DNA of 41,502 nt from assembly GCA_947476015.1 (NCBI GenBank), contig CANJOS010000007.1:1-41502 (forward strand), written 5' to 3'. The translations under genes were made by a program, and so were the position numbers. The notes under the pieces were generated by a model. It saw only the letters and a list, made by a program, of their open reading frames with translations, did not search any database and was not told the origin of the DNA. Each line of letters opens with the position of its first letter. Position 1 is the stretch's first letter. The DNA is from Comamonadaceae bacterium (GTDB taxonomy: Bacteria; Pseudomonadota; Gammaproteobacteria; Burkholderiales; Burkholderiaceae_C). This document shows, in pieces, positions 24,052 through 32,759 of the stretch.

Positions 24052-24822
24052 ATGTCACGATTAGCAGGAAAAATAGCGATTATCACGGGTGCAGCAGGCG
24101 GTATTGGTTCTGCAACTGCATTGCTTTTTTGCGAGGAAGGCGCTAGCCTTGTCATGGTCGATTTACCAGAATCACCCTTGCAGACGGTTGTCGATGGCAT
24201 TTTAAAAAGAATTCCAAGCGCTCAAATTGAAATTGTTTTTGCAGACGTTGGTCAAGAGGCATCCGCGAAATTCATTGCTGAGACTGCTCTGCGTCGATTC
24301 CAAAAAATTGACATTCTGGTGAACAATGCAGGTGTGCGCGCTTATGAAGCATTGGCGCAAACCACAGCGTCGACATGGGAAAAAATATTGTCAGTCAATC
24401 TGCTCAGTTACGCCTATTTGATTCGCGAGTGCCTGCCTTATCTGCGGGCCAGTGAACAAGCCTCTGTCATCAACATTTCTTCAACGCATGCCGTCAATCC
24501 ACGCAGTGGAATGGGTCAGTACGATGTGGCCAAAGCCGGGATCGTTTCATTGACCAAAACCTTGGCATTTGAAGAGGCGGTTCATGGAATTCGTGTGAAT
24601 GCAGTTTGTCCGGGCCTCACTCTTACACCCTTTCACGTCAAACGCGCTCAGGCTGACGGAAAAACCGAACAAGATTTGAGACAGGAAGATGTCACCCACA
24701 ACATACAAAAGAGATGGAGTGAGCCACGTGAAATTGCTTATCCAATTTTATGGTTGGCGTCCAATGAAGCCTCTTTTATAACAGGCTCTGTGTTGATGGT
24801 CGACGGTGGTACCCGGGTCTAG
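24052..24822 (+). CDS. Short-chain dehydrogenase/reductase
   Basis: About 256 residues. Cofactor motif TGAAGGIG near residue 12, NNAGVRAY, catalytic Ser in NISSTHAVN and YDVAK for the Tyr/Lys pair. It ends with ITGSVLMVDGGTRV. ATG 24052 has AAAGGA in front and lies 19 bases after the DctQ gene, so it is the last gene of the TRAP operon. Together with the neighbouring lactonase-like amidohydrolase (convergent) it resembles a sugar-dehydrogenase/lactonase pair, in which the SDR oxidises a cyclic sugar or an alcohol group of a sugar acid. The specificity is not determined by the sequence. Confidence 0.88.
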   Translation: MSRLAGKIAIITGAAGGIGSATALLFCEEGASLVMVDLPESPLQTVVDGILKRIPSAQIEIVFADVGQEASAKFIAETALRRFQKIDILVNNAGVRAYEALAQTTASTWEKILSVNLLSYAYLIRECLPYLRASEQASVINISSTHAVNPRSGMGQYDVAKAGIVSLTKTLAFEEAVHGIRVNAVCPGLTLTPFHVKRAQADGKTEQDLRQEDVTHNIQKRWSEPREIAYPILWLASNEASFITGSVLMVDGGTRV

Positions 24823-24853
24823 CGTCCTGATGCGGCCAGCGTTTAAACACCTG

Positions 24854-25777
24854 CTAATCAAGCTTTAAATTCAAGCGATAAAAATCATTGGCATTGCCCA
24901 CAAAAAATGCATGCCGCTGCTGGCTTGAAAAATTTTCAAGCATTCTTGAGACCGATTGAACCAAAGTGTCAAAATCAATGCGCAAACCAGCCACAGGAAA
25001 GTTGGAAGCAAACATGCAACGCTCAATGCCAAAAATACCAATGGCGTCTAAGACTATTTGCCGGTTAGATTCATAAGACCACTTTTCATGCTTCAGCCCA
25101 AACTCAGACACCTTCAGGTACACGTTAGGTTCTTTGGCAATGGTTTGCATGGCGAGTCGCCAAGCTTGCAAGCCTTGTGGACTTCGATCCCATGGAAAAC
25201 CAGTATGGTTCAACACAATGGGCGTTTGCGGAAATGATCGGGCCACATCTGCCGCCTCAACCAAATGCCAATAGGGAACGCGTAAATCCCAACTCCAGCC
25301 ATATTTCGCCAGTCGGGAAAACCCTGTAAGCCATTTTGGGTCTTGCATGCTGCCTGCTTGGCCTAGTTTGATGTGATCAGGATCGAGCGCAGTGACAGGT
25401 TTTGAACGTATGCCCCTGACCCATGGAAATTGCGCTTGTCGTGCCATCACTTCTTCGCTGTTGTCGGTGTGAAACCATGTGTGCGCAACAATTGCAGTCG
25501 GCATATTTTCAAGCTGTTGCAACTGAGTTAGCCAACGTGTTTCACCCACCTGATCGTCTCTGTTCCATTCAGCTTCGCAATGGACGGTCGCCAGGACCTT
25601 GTGATTTTGGCTGTCCTTGCGGTAATCAGCGGGCAAGTAATTTCTTTTAAGTGCATCGTAAGGACCTAAAAAGAAATGCTGTTCAGGATGATCTTGCAAC
25701 CAAGGGTAATGGTTTTCATCCAAATTCCAAAAATGATGGTGTGCATCGACCAATTTGATATTAGTATGTGCTGACAT
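24854..25777 (-). CDS. Amidohydrolase family protein, COG3618 lactonase type
   Basis: A 307-residue TIM-barrel hydrolase. VDAHHHFWNLDENHYPWL near the N-terminus gives the metal-site HxH; further blocks are VHCEAEWN, PIVLNHTGFPWDRS and MFASNFPVAGL, with the family's terminal aspartate region. The COG3618 group includes L-fucono-lactonase, 2-pyrone-4,6-dicarboxylate lactonase and similar enzymes that open sugar-acid or pyrone lactones. It is clearly paralogous to the protein at 29988-30905, which shares EAEW, LNHTG and MFASNFPV. It converges on the TRAP operon, with 31 bases between stop codons, and is divergent from the LysR gene across a region with tandem repeats. Confidence 0.87.
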   Translation of the reverse strand: MSAHTNIKLVDAHHHFWNLDENHYPWLQDHPEQHFFLGPYDALKRNYLPADYRKDSQNHKVLATVHCEAEWNRDDQVGETRWLTQLQQLENMPTAIVAHTWFHTDNSEEVMARQAQFPWVRGIRSKPVTALDPDHIKLGQAGSMQDPKWLTGFSRLAKYGWSWDLRVPYWHLVEAADVARSFPQTPIVLNHTGFPWDRSPQGLQAWRLAMQTIAKEPNVYLKVSEFGLKHEKWSYESNRQIVLDAIGIFGIERCMFASNFPVAGLRIDFDTLVQSVSRMLENFSSQQRHAFFVGNANDFYRLNLKLD

Positions 25778-25907
25778 GGCTTGTTAAACCTCTCTTTTTG
25801 TCATCTCTTTTGTCTCCAAAATTCACCAATGATCTTAATGCATGACGGCATATTTGCCACCTGATCTTTACCCTATAGAATGCCGCTCAAAGTTGGTTAA
25901 TTTCTTT

Positions 25908-25931
25908 CTTGGCGCACCGATCCTTGGCGCA
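25908..25931. repeat. Tandem 15-bp-period repeat in the amidohydrolase/lysR intergenic region
   Basis: CTTGGCGCA occurs at 25908-25916 and again at 25923-25931, and the bases after each copy are also alike (CCGATC and TCTGATC). The pair lies 75-98 bases upstream of the LysR start and in the control region of the divergent amidohydrolase gene. It may be a binding site for the LysR regulator; no clear T-N11-A dyad is seen at this place. Confidence 0.4.
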
Positions 25932-26005
25932 TCTGATCGAAGACCTTTGGGTCAGTGTTCGCTTATCTCTTAATGATTGCAATGTCAGGTCCGTCGAAAG
26001 CAAAG

Positions 26006-26935
26006 ATGTCTCGCGCAATTCCTCCACTCAATCCGCTCAGAACTTTTGAGGTTGCTGCAAGACATCGCAGCTTCACTCGAGCCGCGGAAGAATTGTCCGT
26101 GACAGCAGCGGCAGTCAGTCATCAGATCAAAATCCTTGAGGAGAGTCTGGGAATTGTTCTTTTTGTACGACAACCAAAATCTCTGGAATTAACGAAAGCT
26201 GCACAGGCCTACCTGCCAAGCATCCAAAAGGCCTTCCACCAGATGGCTGAAGCCACACAGCAGCTGCAGCTTCGGGAAAATTCGTTCACCCTCAAGATCA
26301 ATGTGCCACCTACTTTCGCCGTCAAGTGGCTGATGCCGCGTTTGATCAGATTCCTCAAGCACCATCCGTCCATCGACGTGAAGGTCTCCACATCTGCGCA
26401 GTCAGTTGATTTTGATCGTGAGGGCTTTGACCTTGCGGTACGTTATGGACGTGGTGTTTACCCGGGCCTGCACGCTGAATTGTGTCTACCCGTCGAAGTC
26501 TTTCCCGTGTGCAGCCCAACGCTACTTCAAGGCAAGCATGCATTGCAAGAACCCGCTGACCTGAAGCACCACATCTTGCTACATGACGATAGCACTTATG
26601 CCGATGTCAGTAACCCCAATTGGGCGATGTGGCTGCTTCATGCTGGGGTCCTTGGTGTAGATGCAACGCGTGGGCCATCATTTTGGCCCAGTCATTTGGT
26701 GATCAATGCGGCAATTGACGGTATGGGCGTTGCGCTGGCCAAACGTAATTGGGTTGAGAAAGACATTGAGGAAGGCCGTCTGGTGAAGCCATTTGAGATC
26801 AGTCTGCCTGTCGAATTTTCCTATTACCTTGTCTACCCAGAGTCCCGCTTAAAGGACCCACTGATTACCAGATTCGTCGATTGGGTCAGATCTGAGGTTG
26901 AAGCAGACAAAGCCGACAAGGCAGGCTGTTTGTAA
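26006..26935 (+). CDS. LysR-family transcriptional regulator (GcvA-like)
   Basis: About 309 residues. The GcvA-type start PPLNPLRTFEVAARHRSFT leads into the DNA-binding helix-turn-helix AAEELSVTAAAVSHQIKILEESLG. The LysR substrate domain follows with GFDLAVRYGRGVYPG, PVCSPTLL and a final LVYPESRLKDP. Upstream in-frame starts at 25955 and 25982 add residues without family similarity. It stands directly before the second TRAP operon on the same strand and is divergent from the first lactonase gene, so it could control either or both. The likely effector is the imported acid or its lactone. Confidence 0.88.
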   Translation: MSRAIPPLNPLRTFEVAARHRSFTRAAEELSVTAAAVSHQIKILEESLGIVLFVRQPKSLELTKAAQAYLPSIQKAFHQMAEATQQLQLRENSFTLKINVPPTFAVKWLMPRLIRFLKHHPSIDVKVSTSAQSVDFDREGFDLAVRYGRGVYPGLHAELCLPVEVFPVCSPTLLQGKHALQEPADLKHHILLHDDSTYADVSNPNWAMWLLHAGVLGVDATRGPSFWPSHLVINAAIDGMGVALAKRNWVEKDIEEGRLVKPFEISLPVEFSYYLVYPESRLKDPLITRFVDWVRSEVEADKADKAGCL

Positions 26936-26945
26936 AAGCCCGCCG

Positions 26946-26975
26946 CCCCTAGAAAGAAATTTTGCTTTCTAGGGG
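26946..26975. terminator. Strong hairpin after the lysR gene
   Basis: CCCCTAGAAAG (26946-26956) and CTTTCTAGGGG (26965-26975) form an 11-bp perfect stem around the loop AAATTTTG, ten bases after the lysR stop. The stem is long and stable, but it is followed by GGTATACAG rather than a T-run. It is best called a probable terminator or transcript-stabilising hairpin separating lysR from the TRAP operon. Confidence 0.5.
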
Positions 26976-27041
26976 GGTATACAGAATCTCAGCGATTTCG
27001 GAGGCTAAGTTTTTTTATCATCTCGCTTCAAAATTTATCCC

Positions 27042-27070
27042 TTGACCCATAGTGATGCTCCGCATAAAGT
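27042..27070 (+). promoter_or_regulatory. Possible sigma-70 promoter for the second TRAP operon
   Basis: TTGACC (27042-27047) is followed after 17 bases by TAAAGT (27065-27070), a reasonable -35/-10 pair about 90 bases upstream of the receptor start. A small hairpin, GGGC (27124-27127)/GCCC (27132-27135), lies in the leader before the ribosome-binding site. The evidence is spacing and consensus only. Confidence 0.3.
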
Positions 27071-27158
27071 GAAGTTGCACATAAAAAGTAGTTGCAGTCT
27101 GGGCGTTTTCACAATTAACAAATGGGCACGAGCCCGTTACATCGTAGGAGAATCTGAA

Positions 27159-28163
27159 ATGAATCGGAAGTTCAAATCACTGTTTTCGGCAGCCGTGTTT
27201 TTCGTGGCCGCTGCCCCTTTCTTTTCTGCCCCTGCTCTGGCTGAGGTCAAATTGCGCTGGGCCCACGTGGGTACCGCAGGGGCGCCCCAAACGCTCTATG
27301 CAGAAGAGGTGGCCAAACTGGTCAAGGAACGCACCAACGGGCGAGTTCTCATTCAGCTATTTCCGAATTCGCAACTCGGCGGTGCTGGAGAATTGGTCGA
27401 TGGCGTGAAGTCTGGCGCAATCTCCATGGGCCATCACGAGTTTGCTTCATTGGCCAAATTGGTTCCAACTGTTGCAGTGTTCAATACGCCTTTCGTCTAC
27501 CGAGACCCAGAGCACAGTTTGCGTGCCACCAACGAAAGCACCTCACCTGCCTTGAGAGATATCAACAAGCAACTGGTGGAAAAAGGAAATATCCGAATTG
27601 TGGGTAGTTTTTTTGCTGGCACACGGCACTTGACCTCCAATGAGAAAGTACTCTCCTCTAAAGACATGCAAGGTAAAAAATACCGTGGCGTTCCAATCAA
27701 GTTGTGGTCCTCGATGCTCACTGGCATGGGTGCAGTTGCCACGCCTGTGGAGGTGGCAGAGCTTGCCACTGCATTGGCCACCGGCCTCGTTGTGGGGCAG
27801 GAAAATCCTCTTTGTAATCTTCAATCTCTCAAACTCTTTGAGGTTCAAAAATTTGTGATGATGACGGGCCACATGCAGTCAACCCTCGCCGTTTTCTCCA
27901 ATGAAAAAGCCTGGCAAGCCATTCCGGCTGCAGATCGAAAGATTCTGGAGGACACCATGGCCGAAGTTGGCAAAGCTACGCTAGCTTGGGACCGTGCAAC
28001 CACAGGCAAATGCAGAACCGATCTTGAAGCCAGGGGTATGACTTTTGTTGAAGCCAAAGATGGCCTGGACATTGAAGGTTTCCGCAAATCAGTTCTAGTT
28101 CAAGTTGGCAAAGACTTTCCCGACTGGCCGCCTTTTATCGAGCAGATCCGATCTGTCAAATAA
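27159..28163 (+). CDS. TRAP transporter solute receptor, DctP family
   Basis: About 334 residues with a typical Sec signal peptide (MNRKFKSLFSAAVFF start, cleavage after ALA near residue 28). The DctP blocks LFPNSQLGGAGELVDGVKSGAI, GKKYRGVPIKLW (in place of the usual K-R-P) and LATGLVVGQENPL are present. ATG 27159 has a strong TAGGAG box; the longer frame from 27042 would include the leader. It starts the operon receptor-DctQ-DctM-lactonase-dehydrogenase. It differs clearly from the DctP at 21187, so the two clusters probably import different, though related, acids. Confidence 0.92.
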   Translation: MNRKFKSLFSAAVFFVAAAPFFSAPALAEVKLRWAHVGTAGAPQTLYAEEVAKLVKERTNGRVLIQLFPNSQLGGAGELVDGVKSGAISMGHHEFASLAKLVPTVAVFNTPFVYRDPEHSLRATNESTSPALRDINKQLVEKGNIRIVGSFFAGTRHLTSNEKVLSSKDMQGKKYRGVPIKLWSSMLTGMGAVATPVEVAELATALATGLVVGQENPLCNLQSLKLFEVQKFVMMTGHMQSTLAVFSNEKAWQAIPAADRKILEDTMAEVGKATLAWDRATTGKCRTDLEARGMTFVEAKDGLDIEGFRKSVLVQVGKDFPDWPPFIEQIRSVK

Positions 28164-28191
28164 TCAGCGCAGAGTGCAAGGATAGATTTAA

Positions 28192-28689
28192 ATGTGGGCA
28201 AATAGTCTTGAGTTCATTCGCAAAGGCGTGCGGTGGGCAAGCCTGACCCTGCTGGCTCTATTGGTGATCACACCACTGGCTCAAATTGGAATGCGCGGCA
28301 TCTTCAACGTACCGATGTCCTCGGCCGAAGAACTTGCGCGCTATTTCATGATTTGCCTCACATTTCTGGCGTCATCCTATGTGACGATTGAAGGCGGGCA
28401 GATTCGGATGGAAGAATTTCAGGGTTTGCTGCCGCCTCGTCTTCGCTGGTATCTACAGATGTTCATTGAAATCTCTGGCGTTGTGATGTTCTCAGTTATT
28501 TGCGTCGCTTCAGCTATCACGATAGGCAACAATATGCAAAACCAAACACCAACCCTTGAGATGCCATTTTGGCTCTTCATGGGCCCGTTGCTTGTAGGCT
28601 CATTGTTACTGGTTATCGAGACAGCCGTGTCATTTTTTCATACCTTTCGCCGTCGCAGGCCCGACGAGAAGCACACAGTATTAACCTAA
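28192..28689 (+). CDS. TRAP transporter small permease, DctQ family
   Basis: A 165-residue membrane protein with four hydrophobic helices. The sequences MSSAEELARYFMICLTFLASSY and EGGQIRMEEF (each a typical DctQ block, the first quoted in part) lie between helices 1 and 3. It starts 28 bases after the receptor gene and is followed after 15 bases by the large subunit. The C-terminal tail is basic (FRRRRPDEK), in line with a cytoplasmic end. Confidence 0.88.
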   Translation: MWANSLEFIRKGVRWASLTLLALLVITPLAQIGMRGIFNVPMSSAEELARYFMICLTFLASSYVTIEGGQIRMEEFQGLLPPRLRWYLQMFIEISGVVMFSVICVASAITIGNNMQNQTPTLEMPFWLFMGPLLVGSLLLVIETAVSFFHTFRRRRPDEKHTVLT

Positions 28690-28704
28690 CAAAGGAAGTT
28701 TTCA

Positions 28705-29991
28705 ATGGAAGGTTTTTTCATCGTTGCTGCTTTTCTGTCGCTGTTCGTTCTGGGCTTTCCAGTTGTTCTCGCCATCGGAATTCCGTGCATCGGTTACATA
28801 TTTTTAAAAGGTTTGCCCATCGACCTGATCGCGCAGCGGACCCTTTATGCCCTTGATTCATTTCCTCTGGTCGCAGTGCCAGTGTTCTTATTTGTCGGCA
28901 GCCTGATGAACAGCGCTGGCATTTCACGTTATATCTACAAGTTTGCGGATACCGCCACTGGGCGTCTTCCTGGCGGATTGGCACAGGTCAATATCTTTGG
29001 TAGCCTGATATTTGCCGGCATGTCTGGCTCGGCCCTTGCCGATATTGGCGGATTGGGACGGATTGAAATTGATGCAATGCGAAACAAAGGTTTTACGTCA
29101 AAGTTCGCTGCTGCAGTCACGAGCGCTTCAGCCATCGTTGGCCCGATTTTTCCACCCTCGATTCCGCTGATCATCTATGGCACGGTCACTGGCGTTTCAG
29201 TCATACAGCTGCTGCTGGGCGGTATCCTGCCTGGCCTGCTTTGTGTGCTGATGCTGATGCTGATGACCGCATGGCTGGCCAAACGGCGAAATTACCCGCG
29301 CGCTGAACGTTGGCCAACTTGGGCAGAGTTGTGGCGCGATTTCAAGCCGGCATTCCCCGCCATTGTTGCCCCGTTGATTCTGATTGCTGGCATGCTGGCT
29401 GGTTACTTCACTCCCACCGAGATCGCTGCCGTCACTGTGCTGTACGCAGTGCTGATCAGCAGCCTCTTCTACCGCGAACTAACCTGGCAAGGCGTACTCA
29501 ATGCCGCTTTTGAAACTATTCGTGCTTCGGCGGGTATATTGATCATCGTTGCTGTCGCTGCACTGTTTGGATGGATTTTGTCGGTTGAGCAAGTACCCCA
29601 AAAGCTGACAGAGGTCATGCTGTCAATTTCTACCAACCCTTATGTATTGCTGATGATTGTCAACGTACTGCTGATTTTGGTCGGTATGTTCTTGGACAGC
29701 ACGACTGCAATTTTGGTCATCGCACCAATCATCGCCAAGCCCCTGATTGCAGCCGGTGTGGATCCTGTGCATCTGGGCATGGTCGTCGTTTTCAATCTCA
29801 TGGTGGGTTTGCTGACGCCGCCGATGGGTCTTGCGCTTTTCCTCGTGGCCGACATTGCCAAGGTCACCATGAAAGAGGTCCTCAAAGAGATGCTGCCCTA
29901 TTATGTTCCTCTTCTTATCACGTTGATGCTGATCACCTACGTGCCTGGCCTGACAACGTGGTTACCCCGACTTGCAATGGGTGGGCCGTGA
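28705..29991 (+). CDS. TRAP transporter large permease, DctM family
   Basis: A 428-residue permease with 11-12 helices. Signatures are DSFPLVAVPVFLFVGSLMN, GMSGSALADIGGLG, IVGPIFPPSIPLIIYG and LLTPPMGLALFLVADIA. It couples solute entry to a sodium gradient with the DctQ-like subunit. Its TGA stop is shared with the GTG start of the lactonase gene (GTGA at 29988-29991), so the transporter and the enzyme are translationally coupled, a strong hint that the lactonase acts on the imported solute or on its product. Confidence 0.93.
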   Translation: MEGFFIVAAFLSLFVLGFPVVLAIGIPCIGYIFLKGLPIDLIAQRTLYALDSFPLVAVPVFLFVGSLMNSAGISRYIYKFADTATGRLPGGLAQVNIFGSLIFAGMSGSALADIGGLGRIEIDAMRNKGFTSKFAAAVTSASAIVGPIFPPSIPLIIYGTVTGVSVIQLLLGGILPGLLCVLMLMLMTAWLAKRRNYPRAERWPTWAELWRDFKPAFPAIVAPLILIAGMLAGYFTPTEIAAVTVLYAVLISSLFYRELTWQGVLNAAFETIRASAGILIIVAVAALFGWILSVEQVPQKLTEVMLSISTNPYVLLMIVNVLLILVGMFLDSTTAILVIAPIIAKPLIAAGVDPVHLGMVVVFNLMVGLLTPPMGLALFLVADIAKVTMKEVLKEMLPYYVPLLITLMLITYVPGLTTWLPRLAMGGP

Positions 29992-30905
29992 AAAACAATC
30001 AGCCTGAGCCGAGCGCAGACTTTCCAATCGTTGATGCGCACCAGCATTTTTGGAACATCGAAAAGAACTATCACCCATGGCTGCGCGACGAGCCACCTAT
30101 TTCATTTCGATATGGCGACTACAGCGCAATCCGAAAACAGTATTTGCCTGACGATTACTTTGTCAGCGTTTCGCCACACCATGTTGTGAAGACAGTTTAT
30201 GTAGAAGCCGAATGGGATCCATCAGACCCCATCGGAGAATCACGCTACATCGCAGATTTGCGTCGAGAAAAAAATTTCCCAAATGTCACAGTTGCACAAG
30301 CTTGGCTCGACCGAGATGATTGCGCTTCGGTCCTCGAACAGCAAGCGGCTTTTGACTTTGTGCGCAGCGTAAGGCATAAACCCAGAGCAAACTCTTCTCC
30401 CAATGATGCGGCACCGGGTGGCATGAGCGATGCAAAATGGCGCACTGGTTTCGCGCGGCTTGCGCCCTTAGGATTGCATTTCGATTTGCAGACACCATGG
30501 TGGCACCTCGCCGATGCAACTCTCCTAGCATGCGATTTCCCTGACACTACAATTATTCTCAATCATACGGGGCTTCCCAGCGACCGCAGCGCTGAGGGAC
30601 TTGCCAACTGGCAGCGTGCGATCAAGAAATTAGCATCCTGTCCGAATGTCATGATCAAAATTTCGGGCTTGGGCCAAGAGGGTCAAACTTGGACTGTTGA
30701 CGCCAATCGCGCCATCGTCTTAGCTGCCATCGAAGCTTTCGGACCAGCGCGCGCGATGTTTGCCAGCAACTTCCCAGTCGACAGTTTGTGCGCCAGTTTT
30801 GATACTATTTTCACGGGGTTCCGCACCATCGTTTCTGACTTTTCCGCATCTGAGAAGCGCGCCTTGTTCCACGATAACGCCATCCGCATTTACAACATGG
30901 AGTAA
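29988..30905 (+). CDS. Amidohydrolase family protein, COG3618 lactonase type
   Basis: About 305 residues. VDAHQHFWNIEKNYHPWL carries the metal-binding HxH; further blocks are VYVEAEWDPSDPIGESRY, IILNHTGLPSDRS and MFASNFPVDSL. It starts with GTG 29988, whose last bases are the DctM stop, and is followed after three bases by the dehydrogenase gene. It is paralogous to the protein at 24854. The family hydrolyses sugar-acid, pyrone or muconolactone-type lactones. The TRAP-lactonase coupling suggests that the transported compound is a lactone or yields one. Confidence 0.88.
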   Translation: MKNNQPEPSADFPIVDAHQHFWNIEKNYHPWLRDEPPISFRYGDYSAIRKQYLPDDYFVSVSPHHVVKTVYVEAEWDPSDPIGESRYIADLRREKNFPNVTVAQAWLDRDDCASVLEQQAAFDFVRSVRHKPRANSSPNDAAPGGMSDAKWRTGFARLAPLGLHFDLQTPWWHLADATLLACDFPDTTIILNHTGLPSDRSAEGLANWQRAIKKLASCPNVMIKISGLGQEGQTWTVDANRAIVLAAIEAFGPARAMFASNFPVDSLCASFDTIFTGFRTIVSDFSASEKRALFHDNAIRIYNME

Positions 30906-30908
30906 CAC

Positions 30909-31787
30909 ATGGGAAAACTACGAATAGGCTATGTTGGCATCGGTCTCATGGGCATGCCCATGACACTGCGACTGATGCAGCTTGGCTACTCTGTGACTGT
31001 CTTTGACATTCTGTCAGGACGCACAGATGCGGCATGCGCATCAGGCGCAAAACTGGCAGCCACACCCGCACAAGTGGTGCATGGGAATGACATCATTTTG
31101 CTCAATCTGCCAACCACCGATGCCGTTGAGCTGGCCGTCTTTGGCGAGCATGGCGTTGCAACAGCCATTCGCCCACCGCAACTTATTGTCGATTTTTCAA
31201 CGGTCAAAGTTGACAAGGGACGTGCTTTCGCAGCCAAGCTTAGAGAAAAAACGGGTTGTGGGTGGATCGACGCGCCAGTGTCAGGTGGTCCTCCCGCATG
31301 TGCTGCTGGAAACCTGACCATCATGGCAGGTGGCGATGCTGGCGAGATTGACCGCGTGCGCCCTTTGATGGGCGATATCGCAGGGCAATTCACTTTGATG
31401 GGCCCATCAGGCGCAGGTTTAACCGCCAAGATGATCAACCAACTGATTGTGGGATGCACTCACGCAGTCATGGCCGAAGCGGCTGTTCTTGCCGAAGCCG
31501 CTGGCATTGACGCAGCACGCATTCCTGAGTGCCTTGCGGGAGGTTATGCCGACAGCTCGATGCTACAAAAACTGTATCCAAGAATCATCGCACGCGATTT
31601 CGCGCCTCAGGGTTATGCGCGTCAACTTCTCAAAGATCTGGAGATGTTGAACGAATTCGCCGGCGGCCTTAAAGCGCCATTGCCAATGTCAGGCCAAGCA
31701 TTGACGCTGTATCGGATGCTGATCCATCTGGGCCACTCAGAGCTCGATACTGCGGCAGTATTTAAACTGTACGAGTCGCAAGTCTAG
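30909..31787 (+). CDS. NAD(P)-dependent beta-hydroxyacid dehydrogenase (3-hydroxyisobutyrate dehydrogenase / tartronate semialdehyde reductase family)
   Basis: A 292-residue enzyme. The Rossmann motif is GIGLMG (10-15), the substrate-binding block is DAPVSGGPP, and the catalytic lysine sits in GAGLTAKMINQL (the family G-x-x-x-K-x-x-N pattern). It ends in an all-helical domain. The family oxidises beta-hydroxyacids such as 3-hydroxyisobutyrate, D-glycerate/tartronate semialdehyde, sulfolactate-like or 4-hydroxybutyrate compounds. It follows the lactonase by three bases as the last gene of the LysR/TRAP operon, so it may act on the hydroxyacid released by lactone opening. Confidence 0.9.
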   Translation: MGKLRIGYVGIGLMGMPMTLRLMQLGYSVTVFDILSGRTDAACASGAKLAATPAQVVHGNDIILLNLPTTDAVELAVFGEHGVATAIRPPQLIVDFSTVKVDKGRAFAAKLREKTGCGWIDAPVSGGPPACAAGNLTIMAGGDAGEIDRVRPLMGDIAGQFTLMGPSGAGLTAKMINQLIVGCTHAVMAEAAVLAEAAGIDAARIPECLAGGYADSSMLQKLYPRIIARDFAPQGYARQLLKDLEMLNEFAGGLKAPLPMSGQALTLYRMLIHLGHSELDTAAVFKLYESQV

Positions 31788-31831
31788 TGACTAGAATGAA
31801 TGCCATTACAGCGAATGAAAAGAATTTTGAA

Positions 31832-32491
31832 TCAATCAAACAAATACATCTGTTTGGCATGCAATAAATAATCTGCGACAAACTGTGACAGCATCAGGTG
31901 GTGCTTATTTTCATGCCAATGCGGCTGCATGAATTTTTTCGTATACCAGTTTGCTTGGCTTTCTAGATGGCACCCCACCAATCCTACTGACCCCTGCACA
32001 ATGGCCATAGGGTCGCCATTGGCATAGGTGGCAACAGTATCAAAACGACCCTCTAAAAATGTAGGACCATCATAAAAGTACATCTGCTCATCTCTACCAC
32101 GCCAAACGACAGGGGCTGTGGTGCCATAGGAAGAACGGATGTCCGACCTGGGTCGCTTGATGTATTGCACACAGCGGGTCAGTTTGAGTAGATTGAAGTA
32201 ATAGGCATCTGCCCAATATGCGCCCATGCAAATACCCAAATACTTACCACCACGCCGCATAAAAGATTGCACATCGGGAAGGTTAGACTTAAGAATCCTT
32301 CTAAAAGCCGTCGCCTCACCATCACCACCAGGAAAAACCACCAAGTCCACATCGTCAAAGAAACCATCGCTCACTTTATGACTGGTGAATAATTTAATTT
32401 CTGCCACAGGCGACAAAGCAGCGATTACCCCGTTGACTGAATCAGTGGAACAGGTGGGGTGATGCAGAAAAAGAGCAATGGTTTTTTTCAT
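31832..32491 (-). CDS. Class I glutamine-amidotransferase-like protein (BPL_N domain)
   Basis: A 219-residue protein of the ThuA/DJ-1-like amidotransferase fold. VVFPGGDGEA (about 51-60) and the nucleophile elbow GICMGAY (Cys88) are evident, with a later His in VGCHLESQANWY. This matches the N-terminal domain of eukaryotic biotin-protein ligase (BPL_N), which in bacteria occurs as a free protein of unknown function. No synthetase partner is beside it. It is divergent from the Bug receptor gene across a 268-base region containing a palindrome. Catalytic function is inferred from fold only. Confidence 0.75.
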   Translation of the reverse strand: MKKTIALFLHHPTCSTDSVNGVIAALSPVAEIKLFTSHKVSDGFFDDVDLVVFPGGDGEATAFRRILKSNLPDVQSFMRRGGKYLGICMGAYWADAYYFNLLKLTRCVQYIKRPRSDIRSSYGTTAPVVWRGRDEQMYFYDGPTFLEGRFDTVATYANGDPMAIVQGSVGLVGCHLESQANWYTKKFMQPHWHENKHHLMLSQFVADYLLHAKQMYLFD

Positions 32492-32684
32492 GCTTAATCC
32501 AATTAAGTCTTCTCAAATTAGGCCTCAGGGCAAAGATCTCCCTGTTCATTGTCACTTTTTCGCCATCACAACCCCGTGAAATCCCGACTGTTCAAAACAT
32601 TGTTTGTGAAAGATACTGAGCCTTAAGACATAGATGATAAATGACTGTATCGGCATCGGTAGCCAAGTAGGAAGAGATGATGGA

Positions 32685-32699
32685 TTGCATCGGATGCAA
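32685..32699. promoter_or_regulatory. 15-bp palindromic operator candidate
   Basis: TTGCATC-G-GATGCAA is an exact palindrome around G32692. It lies 61-75 bases upstream of the Bug receptor start at 32760. It shares the TTGCAT/ATGCAA half-site with the GntR-type sites at 20330 and 21149, but with a longer centre. It suggests a regulator (GntR or LacI type) not encoded next to it. Confidence 0.5.
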
Positions 32700-32759
32700 A
32701 TTGTCATTGACTTCTGCTTCTTTATGCAGGCCTTCGTATTTTCAAACGGGAGACAAACC

